A stretch of 64,000 nt of DNA from Aliiroseovarius sp. M344 (GCF_025140835.1 NZ_CP081153.1:2790001-2854000), one strand, 5' to 3'. Counted from the stretch's first letter, positions 18,003 to 29,489 are shown. Notes: generated by a model from the sequence alone, not told the origin. Numbers and translations are program-made.

Positions 18003-18578
18003 TTGAAGCACGAAGATAAAAGCGTGACCGCGCTTGACCTGCCGATGGTCGACCCGCTGCCCGAAGACATTCAGACCTATTTTGATATCTGCGACGAGAA
18101 GTTGGGAATGGTGCCCAACGTGTTGAAGGCCTACGCGTTCGACATGGAAAAACTGCGCGCTTTTTCAGCCATGTATAATGATCTTATGCTTGGCGACAGC
18201 GGCTTGTCGAAGCTGGAGCGCGAGATGATCGCGGTTGTGGTCAGTTCGATCAATCGGTGTTGGTATTGTCAGGTGGCGCATGGCGCAGCTGTGCGCGCTT
18301 TGTCCGGCAACCCGATGCTGGGCGAGGCGATGGTGATGAATTGGCGCATGGCAGATCTGGATGCCCGCCAGCACGCCATGTTGACCTTTGCCGAGAAGGT
18401 CACAAAAGCGTCCGCTGAAACAGCGGAAGTCGATCGAGACGCGCTGCGGCAGGCAGGTTTCTCAGACAAGGATATCTGGGACATCGCCGCCACGGTCGGC
18501 TTCTTCTCGATGTCCAATCGCATGGCCTCGGCTGTCGGCATGAAACCCAATGACGCGTATCACGCTCAACATCGGTGA
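18003..18578 (+). CDS. Peroxidase-related AhpD/carboxymuconolactone decarboxylase-like protein
   Basis: 191-residue all-helical protein of the AhpD-like superfamily. The redox centre is NRCWYCQVAHGAAVR, a CxxC with the downstream histidine, which in this group catalyses peroxide reduction. N-terminal LGMVPNVLKAYAF and the helix DARQHAMLTFAEKVTKA fit the uncharacterised peroxidase-related subgroup. A TTG start is used; GGGGGG lies about 9 nt upstream and no ATG is available until residue 15. It is the third gene of the operon with the CinA-type and GNAT genes and abuts the OmpA-domain gene. Confidence 0.87.
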   Translation: MKHEDKSVTALDLPMVDPLPEDIQTYFDICDEKLGMVPNVLKAYAFDMEKLRAFSAMYNDLMLGDSGLSKLEREMIAVVVSSINRCWYCQVAHGAAVRALSGNPMLGEAMVMNWRMADLDARQHAMLTFAEKVTKASAETAEVDRDALRQAGFSDKDIWDIAATVGFFSMSNRMASAVGMKPNDAYHAQHR

Positions 18579-18583
18579 TCCGA

Positions 18584-19516
18584 ATGGTTCGTATTTTCCG
18601 ACCGGCGATCCTGGCAGCATCCTTTGCAAGCGCTCCGCTGATTGCTGGCGCGCTTGATCTGCCAGCTGGCGCAAAACTGCGTGCCGATGATACGCAATCA
18701 ACAGGTCGCGCAACCCTCGCTATCGCGCGTTTCGATGGCGACAGCGTGCCCACCATTGCCGCCGAAGGGCAGGTCCTTCGGCAAGCCTGGAAAGTGGACG
18801 GCACCAGTCAAACCAGTTTTCAGGTTCTTGTTAGCTTGCGCGATCAGATGATTACGGACGGTTTTGACATTTTGTTGCAGTGCCAATCCGTGTCCTGCGG
18901 GGGTTACGATTTCCGCTTCGAGGTTGGGTATTTTAACGCGCCGGATATGTATGTGGATCTAGGCGACTACCACTACCTAAGCGCGCGCAAAGGCGACGAG
19001 TTCGCAAGCTTCTTGGTTAGTCGATCGAAAGAGGCTGCATTCATTGAGTTACTGCAGGTCAGCCCGGCGGGCAGTTCTGCGACGAATGCTGCAGTCCCGC
19101 GGGCGCGACCCACCGTGACAGAACGCGCTGTGCCATCTGGTCCTTTGGGCACGCAATTGGAGACCAACGGGCGCACGGTCCTCAGCGGGTTACGTTTCGC
19201 AACCGGATCGTCGCAACTGACCGAAGAAGATGTCCCCATTCTGGCTGAGTTGGCAAAGTATCTGGCACAGAACCCGGATCGGCAGATTATTTTGGTGGGC
19301 CACACGGATGCCGAGGGCAGCCTTGACGGAAACGTAGCACTGTCACGCAAACGGGCGGCGTCTGTGAAGGACAGCCTGATCAAGCTTTACGGCGTAAACC
19401 CTGCACAGCTTGCCGCGCAGGGCGTGGGCTATTTGATGCCACTTGCCGCGAACCTAACCCCAGAGGGTCGCGAGTTAAACCGACGAGTCGAAGCCGTCTT
19501 AACCAGCACCAATTAG
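18584..19516 (+). CDS. OmpA-family C-terminal domain protein
   Basis: Exported envelope protein of 310 residues. A Sec signal of about 26 residues ends near LIAGALDLPAG. The middle (about 40-160) is unique, with one cysteine pair in QCQSVSCGGYDF. The C-terminal 110 residues form an OmpA-like peptidoglycan-binding domain: GLRFATGSSQLTEED, LVGHTDAEGSLDGNVALSRK, and LIKLYGVNPAQLAAQGVG. An alternative GTG start at 18575 overlaps the upstream stop. Unlike Pal it has no lipobox. It probably anchors an envelope component to the cell wall; the specific role is unknown. Confidence 0.88.
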   Translation: MVRIFRPAILAASFASAPLIAGALDLPAGAKLRADDTQSTGRATLAIARFDGDSVPTIAAEGQVLRQAWKVDGTSQTSFQVLVSLRDQMITDGFDILLQCQSVSCGGYDFRFEVGYFNAPDMYVDLGDYHYLSARKGDEFASFLVSRSKEAAFIELLQVSPAGSSATNAAVPRARPTVTERAVPSGPLGTQLETNGRTVLSGLRFATGSSQLTEEDVPILAELAKYLAQNPDRQIILVGHTDAEGSLDGNVALSRKRAASVKDSLIKLYGVNPAQLAAQGVGYLMPLAANLTPEGRELNRRVEAVLTSTN

Positions 19517-19528
19517 GCGCAGGTTAAG

Positions 19529-20434
19529 TTACCAGTTATCTGGCCCTTTATCCGCAAAGGCATGGACCAAAAAGTCAATGAACGCCCGCACTTTAGGCTG
19601 AGTGAACCGACCTGGCGGATAGACGGCATAAATGCCTTCAACATCCTGTGGCAGGTCAGGGATCGCGTCGATCACCAAGCCTTGCTCCAACGCATCAGCG
19701 TAAAGGAAGCTTGGCAGATAGGCGATCCCAAGGCCGGAAATGGCGGCATTCAACAAGGATTGCCCATCATTCACGCTTAGCCACCCGGCCGAGCGGACCT
19801 GACGCACCTCGCCCGACGGGGCGGGTACTTTCCAGACATTGCCCGAGCTTTGGTTCGAGTAATGTAAAAGCTTGTGTTCGTTCAGATCGTCAATGCGGGT
19901 GGGGCGTCCATACTGCTCGAAATATTCGGGGCTGCCGACCATTCTGCGCGTGGTCGTCGAAATCTTGCGTGCGCGCAGCGAGCTGTCTTCAAGCTCACCT
20001 ACACGGATCGCCATGTCGAATCCTTCTGAGATCAACTCTACATAACGGTTGGCCAGATCCATGTTCACATGCACGTCGGGGAAATCATGCAGAAACTCAC
20101 CCAAAACCGGACTCAGGTGGTTCACGCCAAAATCAGTCGCGACCGAAATTCGCAGAATTCCAGACGGTGCAGATTGCATCGATGTGACTAGGGCATCTGC
20201 CTCGCCCGCGTCGTTCAAGACACGGCGTGCGCGGTCGTAATAGGCAAGGCCGATTTCGGTCGGGCTGACCCGCCGCGTTGTACGGTTCAGAAGTCGCGCA
20301 CCAAGCCGTGCCTCTAGGCTGGACACATGTTTGGACACCGCGGATTTCGAGATTCCCATTTTCTTGGCAGCATCTGTGAAACCTCCTTGATCCACAACGG
20401 TGGCGAAGGCTTCCATTTCGGTCAGTCGATCCAT
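19529..20434 (-). CDS. LysR-family transcriptional regulator
   Basis: 301 residues: N-terminal winged helix with GGFTDAAKKMGISKSAVSKH and the linker LEARLGARLLNRTTRRVSPT, then an effector-binding domain with ILRISVATDFGVNHLSP. The chosen ATG follows GGAAAG by 6-8 nt; upstream codons are not family-like. The subgroup resembles regulators related to DsdC/TrbI-like aromatic or glycine-type LysR proteins, but effector is unknown. The AEC carrier gene lies upstream on the same strand, not divergent, so regulation of that carrier is possible but unproven. Confidence 0.92.
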   Translation of the reverse strand: MDRLTEMEAFATVVDQGGFTDAAKKMGISKSAVSKHVSSLEARLGARLLNRTTRRVSPTEIGLAYYDRARRVLNDAGEADALVTSMQSAPSGILRISVATDFGVNHLSPVLGEFLHDFPDVHVNMDLANRYVELISEGFDMAIRVGELEDSSLRARKISTTTRRMVGSPEYFEQYGRPTRIDDLNEHKLLHYSNQSSGNVWKVPAPSGEVRQVRSAGWLSVNDGQSLLNAAISGLGIAYLPSFLYADALEQGLVIDAIPDLPQDVEGIYAVYPPGRFTQPKVRAFIDFLVHAFADKGPDNW

Positions 20435-20566
20435 GTCACTCTTTCCAACAAGTTCACCCCAGTGCCTTCCTATATCCGTGTGAATTGGGGCAAGACTGTG
20501 ATCAACAGCCGACAATACGGGGGTAATTGTGGGGATCGTTTAGCGTCTGGAAACGGCGACCGCCTG

Positions 20567-21487
20567 CTATCGTGTTGAAAAGATTAACTCTGCGATACTA
20601 ATCCAAATTGGCAATGTGACAGCGGCCAACAAAGTTGTCTGCGCGATCAGTGTTGCGACCAGATTTCGGTTCGCCCCGAATGCGGATGCCAACACATGTG
20701 CCGCAGACGCCGTCGGAAGTGCCGCAAACACAACCAGCACGGATGCAATGGCTGGATCAAGCGACAGCGCCAAGCTGACGCCCAGAGCAAACACAGGCAG
20801 CGCCACCAATTTTATCGCACAGATGGCCCCATTGAAGCGGTCCAGCCGCGCCAATGCGCCCCAGTTCATCGTCGCACCGATTGACAGAAGCGCGATGGGG
20901 ATGGCGGCTCGCGCGAGCATTTCGATCGGGGCCATGATTGGGGTGGGCAAGCGCCAGCCCATCACGCCAAACACAACGCCGCCGAGGCTGGCCAGTAAAA
21001 ACGGGTTCAAGGCAACCTTCGCAACCGTCGCCCCGAACCCAAGCGCACCGCCGCGGGATAAGGCAGACACTGCAAAGAGATTTGCAACCGGCACGCCCAT
21101 GCCGACTGCCACAGCCATTTCACCAGCGCCACCACGGGTCAACAGTTCAACCGCGACCAGGCCAAGGGCTGTGTTAAACCGCCATCCAACCTGCCACGCC
21201 CCCGCAAAATCGAGGAATTTTTCGGGTCCTGCCGGGCGCGCCAGCCAACTGAGCGCCAAGCCAACCGCCAGTATCGACCAGACCACGGGCGCCATGACCG
21301 CCAACTTTCCGATGTCGATGGGCCGGCTTGCCGCAGCGACGAACAGAAGGGCCGGAAACAGGATCTCGAAGTTCAGACGATCCAGACCCTGCCATGCGTT
21401 TTCAGACAGACGCTTGCGAAGAAGCCCTCCCAGCCCCACAAGAAGGAAGCTGGGCAGAAGACCTGCAAAGACAGCAATGAAAACCAT
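20567..21487 (-). CDS. AEC-family (auxin efflux carrier/malonate) transporter
   Basis: Inner-membrane carrier with about ten hydrophobic helices in 306 residues, arranged as two repeats of five. The N-terminal LLPSFLLVGLGGLLRKRL and the C-terminal VFAALPTASAAHVLASAFG with NRNLVATLIAQTTLL are typical of AEC proteins, which export or import malate, malonate or amino acids. GGAGG sits 4 nt before the ATG. It precedes the LysR gene in the same direction. Substrate not predictable from sequence. Confidence 0.9.
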   Translation of the reverse strand: MVFIAVFAGLLPSFLLVGLGGLLRKRLSENAWQGLDRLNFEILFPALLFVAAASRPIDIGKLAVMAPVVWSILAVGLALSWLARPAGPEKFLDFAGAWQVGWRFNTALGLVAVELLTRGGAGEMAVAVGMGVPVANLFAVSALSRGGALGFGATVAKVALNPFLLASLGGVVFGVMGWRLPTPIMAPIEMLARAAIPIALLSIGATMNWGALARLDRFNGAICAIKLVALPVFALGVSLALSLDPAIASVLVVFAALPTASAAHVLASAFGANRNLVATLIAQTTLLAAVTLPIWISIAELIFSTR

Positions 21488-21519
21488 GTGACCTCCGAGG
21501 CGATTGCCCCGGGATCAAA

Positions 21520-23562
<2,043 letters not shown>

Positions 23563-23629
23563 TTATGTGCAGCAAATCTGGACGAGGTCACAGACGCTGT
23601 CATTCAAAACGCTGCGTAACCGACACAGT

Positions 23630-24115
23630 TTACCACGCGCAATGCGCAGCCAGCGATTCAATCTGGGAGGGCGCAAAGACGTCAATCCCCGCAGAACGCA
23701 ACGCAGCAGTGGTGACACCGAACCCATCCCGCCGCGTGCCGTCATGATGGCCACTGTAAAGCTGTGACGATCCGCAAGACGGGCTTGCTTCTGTCAGCAG
23801 GGCGTGGGTGCAATCACGATCTCGCGCCAGATCAATGGCCAGCCGTGCGCCGAACACGAAGGCCTCAGTGACATCGGCACCTTCACTGTCGACGACCTTG
23901 GCGCGCCCTGCCAGAACATCATTGCCATCATAACCCGGTTCAATCTCGGCGGACTGCCGTGGCACGGAAAGCCCACCGGCCAATTCGGGGCAGAACGGAA
24001 CCACACGACCATCGGCGCTCCATCTTGCGAGGCTTTTGTGTATCAGTATCTTGGCCCTGCCGTCATAGCGCACCATTTGTCCCATCAGACAGGCACTGAC
24101 CAAAAGCCGAGACAT
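23630..24115 (-). CDS. DUF523 family protein
   Basis: 161-residue protein with the DUF523 pattern: N-terminal LLVSACLMGQMVRYDG, RVVPFCPELAGGLSVPR, and the cysteine-rich EASPSCGSSQLYSGHHDGTR. These conserved cysteines suggest metal or cluster binding, but the family function is unknown; in some bacteria it is fused to DUF1722 or placed near photolyase genes. Start is 3 nt downstream of the previous gene's stop, so it belongs to an operon with 24119-24499 and probably 24529-25302. Confidence 0.85.
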   Translation of the reverse strand: MSRLLVSACLMGQMVRYDGRAKILIHKSLARWSADGRVVPFCPELAGGLSVPRQSAEIEPGYDGNDVLAGRAKVVDSEGADVTEAFVFGARLAIDLARDRDCTHALLTEASPSCGSSQLYSGHHDGTRRDGFGVTTAALRSAGIDVFAPSQIESLAAHCAW

Positions 24116-24118
24116 GAC

Positions 24119-24499
24119 CTAGCTCGTTTCCATGCAATGGCGACGAAACGCGTGTTTGAGCATATCAAGCTCCTCGCGCAGCAGGTCGACTTCGGCTCGT
24201 ATATCAGTCTCGAGCGGCTGCCCCGTTACAATCGAGAACGTGTCAAGCATTGTGCCGCTGTCTTTCTCAGAAATCACAAATGTCTGGACACCGTCTGTCA
24301 GGGCGTCCACCGGGATCGGCACTTTGACGAAGAACGCGCCAGCCTGATCCGGGTTCGGTTTGACCGTCACCCCGTCGATGGGCTGGGAAAGATGCGTAAC
24401 CTCAAGTGCTGGAAGCGTGTCTTTCGCGTCAGAACTTGTCAGGACGCCTTCCCAAATGCCCGCCTGTATGCGCGCCTTAACAAGTTGAAGTTTCGTCAC
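24119..24499 (-). CDS. Hypothetical 126-residue protein
   Basis: I do not recognise a domain. The sequence looks like a small beta-sandwich (VKVPIPVDALTDGVQTFVI, GTMLDTFSIVTGQP) followed by a C-terminal amphipathic coiled-coil helix, ETDIRAEVDLLREELDMLKH. Start is a GTG with AAAGGAG 6 nt upstream, a strong site. No signal peptide or membrane segment. It sits between the DUF523 gene and a 257-residue conserved hypothetical, 29 nt downstream of the latter, and the three are probably co-transcribed. Confidence 0.7.
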   Translation of the reverse strand: MTKLQLVKARIQAGIWEGVLTSSDAKDTLPALEVTHLSQPIDGVTVKPNPDQAGAFFVKVPIPVDALTDGVQTFVISEKDSGTMLDTFSIVTGQPLETDIRAEVDLLREELDMLKHAFRRHCMETS

Positions 24500-24528
24500 G
24501 TAACGCTCCTTTTCAGGTCAACTCGGGA

Positions 24529-25302
24529 TCAAACTTCGGCCCGCGGGCGTCGGCTGAAGTTGACATCGCGAAGGATCACCTGGCTCATTTCAGGGTTCTC
24601 AAGAACCAAATCAACCCACATCCGGTCAACCCGTTTTTCGTTCAGATTGGTGTAAGCAAGGTCGAACTCAACAAAAGTCTCGGCCTCTGACGTCGGCAAC
24701 GTGCGGACGATCTGTTCGGTGTTCGGGCCGTGCTGGATGTTAAGTCGGGCAAACACTTCTAACGGCTTTTCCATTTCGACCAACGCCGTCAGCCGCACCA
24801 AGTGGTTGCGCTTCAAGCCGTCGACCGCTGATTGCGGCAGCTCGATCACCAGTGACAAGAACGAACCATCAAATCCAAAAACATCCATGCGAAGGCCGAA
24901 CGGTGCCAAATCGCTTTCGCGTGTGTTGCGTATCTGGCGGACGGTAAGTTCTGAAACCCGACAGTCGTGAAACACAGTCACCTCGCTGCCAAATGTTGTC
25001 TTACTTTCCACTGCAGATTTCCCCGGAGGCGACAGCGGGCCGCGCCACAATTCGGGGCGATACGCCCAGTCGCTATGCAGCGGCTTTTGAATGGCGTCTG
25101 AACCGATCAAAGGCAATGTAAGGCGGCCATCCGCAACATGAAGCACACGGTCCAGTGTCTGGCGCATTTGGCGGGCGCTACTGCGCACTGCGCGCAGCGA
25201 TGCCAGATCAAGGGTTTCGGCGTGGTGCAAGGCCGACTGCCAGCGCTGCAACGCGCGGCGTTGTCGCCATTGATCAAGGATACCGTTCACACGTCGCACC
25301 AT
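24529..25302 (-). CDS. Conserved hypothetical protein (DUF6478-like)
   Basis: 257 residues with a basic N-terminal coiled helix, QWRQRRALQRWQSALHHAE, then a mostly beta region with SDWAYRPELWRGPLSPPG, FGSEVTVFHDC and a C-terminal DLAYTNLNEKRVDRMWVDLV. I recall this as a Rhodobacteraceae-restricted family (DUF6478), function unknown; the name is from memory. No signal peptide or transmembrane helix. The downstream neighbour also ends in a coiled coil, so a physical partnership is possible. Confidence 0.7.
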   Translation of the reverse strand: MVRRVNGILDQWRQRRALQRWQSALHHAETLDLASLRAVRSSARQMRQTLDRVLHVADGRLTLPLIGSDAIQKPLHSDWAYRPELWRGPLSPPGKSAVESKTTFGSEVTVFHDCRVSELTVRQIRNTRESDLAPFGLRMDVFGFDGSFLSLVIELPQSAVDGLKRNHLVRLTALVEMEKPLEVFARLNIQHGPNTEQIVRTLPTSEAETFVEFDLAYTNLNEKRVDRMWVDLVLENPEMSQVILRDVNFSRRPRAEV

Positions 25303-25366
25303 GCTGTGTATTTGCCCTGCTGAGATTCGCCTGCCTGTCGGTTTTCATTCTTAAAACAGAATAGGT

Positions 25367-26131
25367 TCAATTGCGCAAACCGCCTAGCAGGGCTTTGAGT
25401 CCGCCGCCGCTTTTCGCGCCGGGGTTTGCTTTGCGGATTGCCGCGACAAATTCGGTCAAAAGCTGATACCCTTTGCCCTGACCGAAGGGTTGATCGGCGA
25501 ATGCGGTGGCACTTGCTGTCACAAGCTGGCCATTCACCTCGAAAAATGCCCGCCAGGTCGTGTTTGACAGTGCCGAAGGCAGCCCATCCGCAGTGTCTTT
25601 CACCTGCACATAAAGCACATTTGCAGCAGATTTTGTGTCCAGCAGGGTGACGGTGGTCGCGTCGCCAACCCGGCTAAGCGTTGCGCGCCCCTTTTCGCTT
25701 TGGATGAATGCGCGGGCTTCGCGCATGCGGGCATCCGGGTCGTTGGGCAATACCGTGGCCTGTACGGGCATAGGAAGAACTGTCGCGGTCAAAAATGCTG
25801 GCTTTTTGGGTTTGGGGTCGCCTGGGTCTTTCGTTAAAGCAGCGCAGGCTCCGATCGGAACGAAGGCACCGGAAGGGGTGTCTTGGTACGAAGTTGTGTC
25901 GATACAGAACCCTTTCGGTGTGGCGATTGTCACCGAGCCACCCATGACAGATTTCTGACGTACCAAATCTGCGCGCGGCGTCGCACGCTCTGCCGAAAAA
26001 ATCGGGCTGTCTGACATATTGGGGCCGGTTTCCCGATTGCCGCCCAGACAGCCGGTTAAACCAAGCAAAATTCCCAATGTCACTCCCACACGCCAAACAC
26101 CAATTTGGCGGCTAATACGCAGTCGACTCAT
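25367..26131 (-). CDS. Putative lipoprotein
   Basis: 254-residue exported protein. The N-terminus MSRLRISRQIG is basic, followed by a hydrophobic core and the lipobox LTGC, so it should be lipid-anchored. The mature part has TIATPKGFCIDTTSY and FVPIGACAAL, giving a probable disulfide, and ends in a glycine-rich GLKALLGGLRN. I do not know the family function. The selected ATG follows GGGGGG at 4 nt. It is divergent from the CPBP protease gene with about 130 nt between starts. Confidence 0.75.
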   Translation of the reverse strand: MSRLRISRQIGVWRVGVTLGILLGLTGCLGGNRETGPNMSDSPIFSAERATPRADLVRQKSVMGGSVTIATPKGFCIDTTSYQDTPSGAFVPIGACAALTKDPGDPKPKKPAFLTATVLPMPVQATVLPNDPDARMREARAFIQSEKGRATLSRVGDATTVTLLDTKSAANVLYVQVKDTADGLPSALSNTTWRAFFEVNGQLVTASATAFADQPFGQGKGYQLLTEFVAAIRKANPGAKSGGGLKALLGGLRN

Positions 26132-26262
26132 TATACCCCCCAAACCCGGCGCAGCAGCTTCCGGGCACATACAAAGCAAATCCTAGGATGCAATTAAGTA
26201 TTCCCGGTTGTCCATCCGTCAGATCACGCCCATCATAAAGGCGAAGTGTTTAAGAGTCAGGT

Positions 26263-27216
26263 ATGTCATTGTCACAATCCCCCAATCCCGACAGCAACAT
26301 CGCAACAGCAAGTTTCTGGACGCCCGCCTACCCGCGCATTCAGCTCTGGCGCACTGTTGTTGGCTTTATCGTTATCCACGCCGTGTTCTTTGCTGCTACA
26401 TTCGTCATTTTCATTATCGGCGCCAAACTTCTGCATACTGACCCGGCCGCTATTCTGGACGCCTCAACGCCCGCGAAAGCAGCGATATTTTTTCTGACCT
26501 TCCTAGGCTATCATCTTGGCCTCTGGATCACTGTCAAAACGCTTCACAAACGAGGGTTTCGCAGCCTTTTTGGTCCGGCCCTTCGGGTCAATTGGCGTCA
26601 TTTCCGGCGTGGGTTGCTGGTCGCTATAGGCATCAGCATCGCGGCCATCATATTGCAATTCGTGCAACCGCTTTTCCTGCCCGCTGGCGACGACATTCCA
26701 GCCCAGCAATCCATGAGCCTTGCCAGCTGGGCCCTTCTGATCGTGCCAGCGTTGGCGCTGGTCTTGTTGCAAATCTTCGCAGAGGAGCTGGTGTTTCGCG
26801 GCTATGTCTTGCAGCAACTGCGGGCGCGGTTTCGATCAATCTGGATATGGGCAATCCTGCCATCACTGGCCTTTGGGGTTTTGCATTTCGATCCCGCGAC
26901 CTATGGCCTCAATGCCGTTTTCTATGTGACCCACACGACGGTGATCGGGATCCTGCTTGCCATTGTCACCGTCCGCACAGGCAACATCGGCGCGGCCGCC
27001 GGTTTACACTTCGGCAACAATGCCATGTTGGTCTTTTCCGGCACCAAAGGATCGCTGGACGGCTTTTCTTTGTTCCTGACTGAGATGGACCTGACAGGCG
27101 CGCATATGACATGGTCGATCTTGTCGCAAACCGGGACCGTGCTGGCCGCATTTGTCCTGTGGTGGATGCTTACGCAACGCAACCAGCCAATTGCAAATGC
27201 TGCACAGGCGGACTAG
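26263..27216 (+). CDS. CPBP-family intramembrane metalloprotease (CAAX-like)
   Basis: Multi-pass membrane protein with about seven helices in 317 residues. The glutamate motif EELVFRGYVLQQLRA (EExxxR), the second motif SLAFGVLHF, and a third conserved histidine in GLHFGNN identify the CPBP/Rce1-like family. Such proteins cleave prenylated proteins or process bacteriocin precursors in other bacteria; no substrate is suggested here. It lies 30 nt before accD, so could be co-transcribed with it. Confidence 0.88.
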   Translation: MSLSQSPNPDSNIATASFWTPAYPRIQLWRTVVGFIVIHAVFFAATFVIFIIGAKLLHTDPAAILDASTPAKAAIFFLTFLGYHLGLWITVKTLHKRGFRSLFGPALRVNWRHFRRGLLVAIGISIAAIILQFVQPLFLPAGDDIPAQQSMSLASWALLIVPALALVLLQIFAEELVFRGYVLQQLRARFRSIWIWAILPSLAFGVLHFDPATYGLNAVFYVTHTTVIGILLAIVTVRTGNIGAAAGLHFGNNAMLVFSGTKGSLDGFSLFLTEMDLTGAHMTWSILSQTGTVLAAFVLWWMLTQRNQPIANAAQAD

Positions 27217-27246
27217 TTAAGGCGAAACGACCAAGGAAGACTGGCG

Positions 27247-28218
27247 ATGAACTGGATTTCGAACTACGTGCGCCCACGCATCAACTCGCTTTTCTCGCGC
27301 CGCGAGGTGCCCGAGAACTTGTGGACCAAGTGCGCGGAATGCGGAACGATGCTGTTTCACCGCGAATTTGCCGAGAACCTGAACGTCTGCACAAACTGCG
27401 ACCACCATATGAACATCACACCGCGCGAGCGGTTTCAGGCGCTGTTCGATGGCGGCGTGTTCACCGAAGTCGACGTACCGGCCCCAGTCGACGACCCGTT
27501 GCATTTTAAAGACCAGAAAAAATACCCGGAACGCATGAAGGCTGCGCGCAAGGAAACCGGCGAACGCGAAGCAATGCTTGTGGCCGAAGGTAAAATCGGG
27601 CGCACCCCTATCGTTGCCGCGGCGCAGGATTTCAGTTTCATGGCCGGGTCCATGGGCATGTACGTGGGCAACGCGATCATTGCGGCAGCCGAACGCGCTG
27701 TCGTCGCCAAGCGGCCTCTGGTCCTGTTCTCAGCCGCCGGTGGCGCACGGATGCAGGAAGGCATTTTAAGCCTGATGCAAATGCCGCGCACGACTGTTGC
27801 CGTGCAGATGCTGAAAGAAGCCGGGCTGCCTTACATTGTTGTTCTGACCCATCCGACCACGGGCGGTGTCACCGCGTCCTACGCCATGCTGGGCGATGTA
27901 CATATCGCCGAACCCAACGCACTGATCTGTTTTGCGGGACCGCGTGTGATCGAACAGACGATCCGCGAGAAACTGCCAGACGGGTTCCAGCGCGCCGAAT
28001 ACCTGCTGGATCATGGGATGCTGGATCGCGTGACCCACCGCAAGGACATGAAAGACGAGCTGGTCACCATTCTGCGGATGCTGCTGGGCAAAGGCCCCGC
28101 GATAAGGGGCGAGCTTCCGAAGCCTGAGGCTGTCGTAGAAGCGCCCAAAGAAGATGACACCGCCAACGCGGCCCCTGCCAAGCCCAAGACTGCTGCGGTC
28201 GAGGCCAAGAAAGCGTGA
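27247..28218 (+). CDS. accD: Acetyl-CoA carboxylase carboxyltransferase subunit beta
   Basis: Beta half of the carboxyltransferase that makes malonyl-CoA for fatty-acid synthesis. The N-terminal zinc ribbon has four cysteines in WTKCAECGTMLF and NVCTNCDHH. The crotonase-like core contains FMAGSMGMYVGNAI, FSAAGGARMQEGI, LTHPTTGGVTASYAMLGD and ICFAGPRVIEQTI. The C-terminal 40 residues are a Lys/Ala/Pro-rich tail. AAGGA precedes the ATG. folC starts at a GTG overlapping the stop, the frequent accD-folC pair. accA is 27 kb away in this window. Confidence 0.96.
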   Translation: MNWISNYVRPRINSLFSRREVPENLWTKCAECGTMLFHREFAENLNVCTNCDHHMNITPRERFQALFDGGVFTEVDVPAPVDDPLHFKDQKKYPERMKAARKETGEREAMLVAEGKIGRTPIVAAAQDFSFMAGSMGMYVGNAIIAAAERAVVAKRPLVLFSAAGGARMQEGILSLMQMPRTTVAVQMLKEAGLPYIVVLTHPTTGGVTASYAMLGDVHIAEPNALICFAGPRVIEQTIREKLPDGFQRAEYLLDHGMLDRVTHRKDMKDELVTILRMLLGKGPAIRGELPKPEAVVEAPKEDDTANAAPAKPKTAAVEAKKA

Positions 28219-29489
28219 GCAAAACCGGCTCGGACGTCATCCTTGAACGGATGATGTCCCTTCACCCAAAGATTATTGATCTGACACTGGACCGGGTCTG
28301 GCGGCTGTTACATGCCGTCGGCGATCCGCAGGACAAGCTTCCGCCGGTGGTCCACCTGGCTGGCACCAATGGCAAGGGCTCAACCCAAGCGATGCTGCGC
28401 GCCGGGCTGGAGGGGGCCGGGAAAAAGGTACACGCCTATACCTCGCCACATCTGGCGCGGTTTCATGAACGTATCCGGCTGGCAGGTGAGTTGATCAGCG
28501 AAGCCGCCCTGACCGAGGTGCTCGACCGCGCCTATGCCGCGAATGGTGACGAGACGATCACTTATTTTGAGATCACGACTGTTGCTGCGCTGATGGCATT
28601 TGTCGAAACGCCTGCCGATTACACGTTGCTGGAAACCGGGCTGGGTGGACGGTTGGATGCCACGAACGTGGTAGATAAACCCGCGCTGACCATCATCACG
28701 CCGATCTCGATTGATCACACACAGTATTTGGGCGACACGTTTGCCGCCATAGCTGGTGAAAAGGCGGGCATTCTGAAACGTGGTGTGCCCTGCGTTGTTG
28801 GACCGCAACCCGACGAAGCACTTGACGTGATCGAGGCGCGCGCGGCCAAACTGGGTTGCCCGCTTTTGGTTCATGGCCAGCATTGGCATATGTGGGAAGA
28901 GCGTGGGCGTTTCATTTTTCAGGACGAAACCGGTCTGCTGGACCTGCCCATGCCCGCCCTGATCGGTCCGCACCAATTGGAAAATGCAGGTGCCGCGATT
29001 GCCGCCCTGCGCCACCTTGGCTTTGACGAAGCCGCGTGCGAGGCCGCGATGCGCGATGTGACATGGCCCGCCCGAATGCAGCGCTTGCGACACGGCCCAC
29101 TTGTGGATGCCGCCGAACGGGCCGAGCTTTGGCTGGATGGCGGGCATAACCCTGCGGCGGGGGAAACCTTGGCAAAGGTGTTGGCAGATATGCCACCCCG
29201 CGCGACCCATTTGATCTGCGGTATGTTGAACACCAAAGACATCGCAGGCTATCTGCGCCCGCTTGCAAAAGTGGCCGACAGCCTGACGGCGGTGTCCATT
29301 CCAGGTGAGGCCAACACGCTGCCCGCAGATGTCACCGCCCGCGCAGCCAAAGATGTAGGGATGGAGGCAACAGAAGCGTCGTCAGTTGCCGATGCGATTG
29401 CTTTGATCCAAAAAACAGATCCTGAATGCCGCATCCTTATTTGCGGTTCACTGTATTTGGCGGGATCGGTTCTGAAGGCGAATGGATAA
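28215..29489 (+). CDS. folC: Folylpolyglutamate synthase / dihydrofolate synthase
   Basis: Adds glutamate to dihydropteroate and to folates. Mur-ligase family signatures: the P-loop VHLAGTNGKGSTQAMLRA, YTSPHLARFHERIR, ETGLGGRLDATNV, ISIDHTQYLGDT and KAGILKRGVPCVVG. The C-terminal domain has LWLDGGHNPAAGETL. The GTG start overlaps the accD stop (GTGA) and gives the family N-terminus ERMMSLHPKIIDLTLDRV. 424 aa is normal. Confidence 0.95.
   Translation: MSKTGSDVILERMMSLHPKIIDLTLDRVWRLLHAVGDPQDKLPPVVHLAGTNGKGSTQAMLRAGLEGAGKKVHAYTSPHLARFHERIRLAGELISEAALTEVLDRAYAANGDETITYFEITTVAALMAFVETPADYTLLETGLGGRLDATNVVDKPALTIITPISIDHTQYLGDTFAAIAGEKAGILKRGVPCVVGPQPDEALDVIEARAAKLGCPLLVHGQHWHMWEERGRFIFQDETGLLDLPMPALIGPHQLENAGAAIAALRHLGFDEAACEAAMRDVTWPARMQRLRHGPLVDAAERAELWLDGGHNPAAGETLAKVLADMPPRATHLICGMLNTKDIAGYLRPLAKVADSLTAVSIPGEANTLPADVTARAAKDVGMEATEASSVADAIALIQKTDPECRILICGSLYLAGSVLKANG

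Noticed and set aside
20616..21491. Plus-strand 291-codon frame opposite the AEC carrier
   Set aside because: Ala/Thr/Asn-rich with no hydrophobic or catalytic pattern; the carrier frame has ten helices and a ribosome site.
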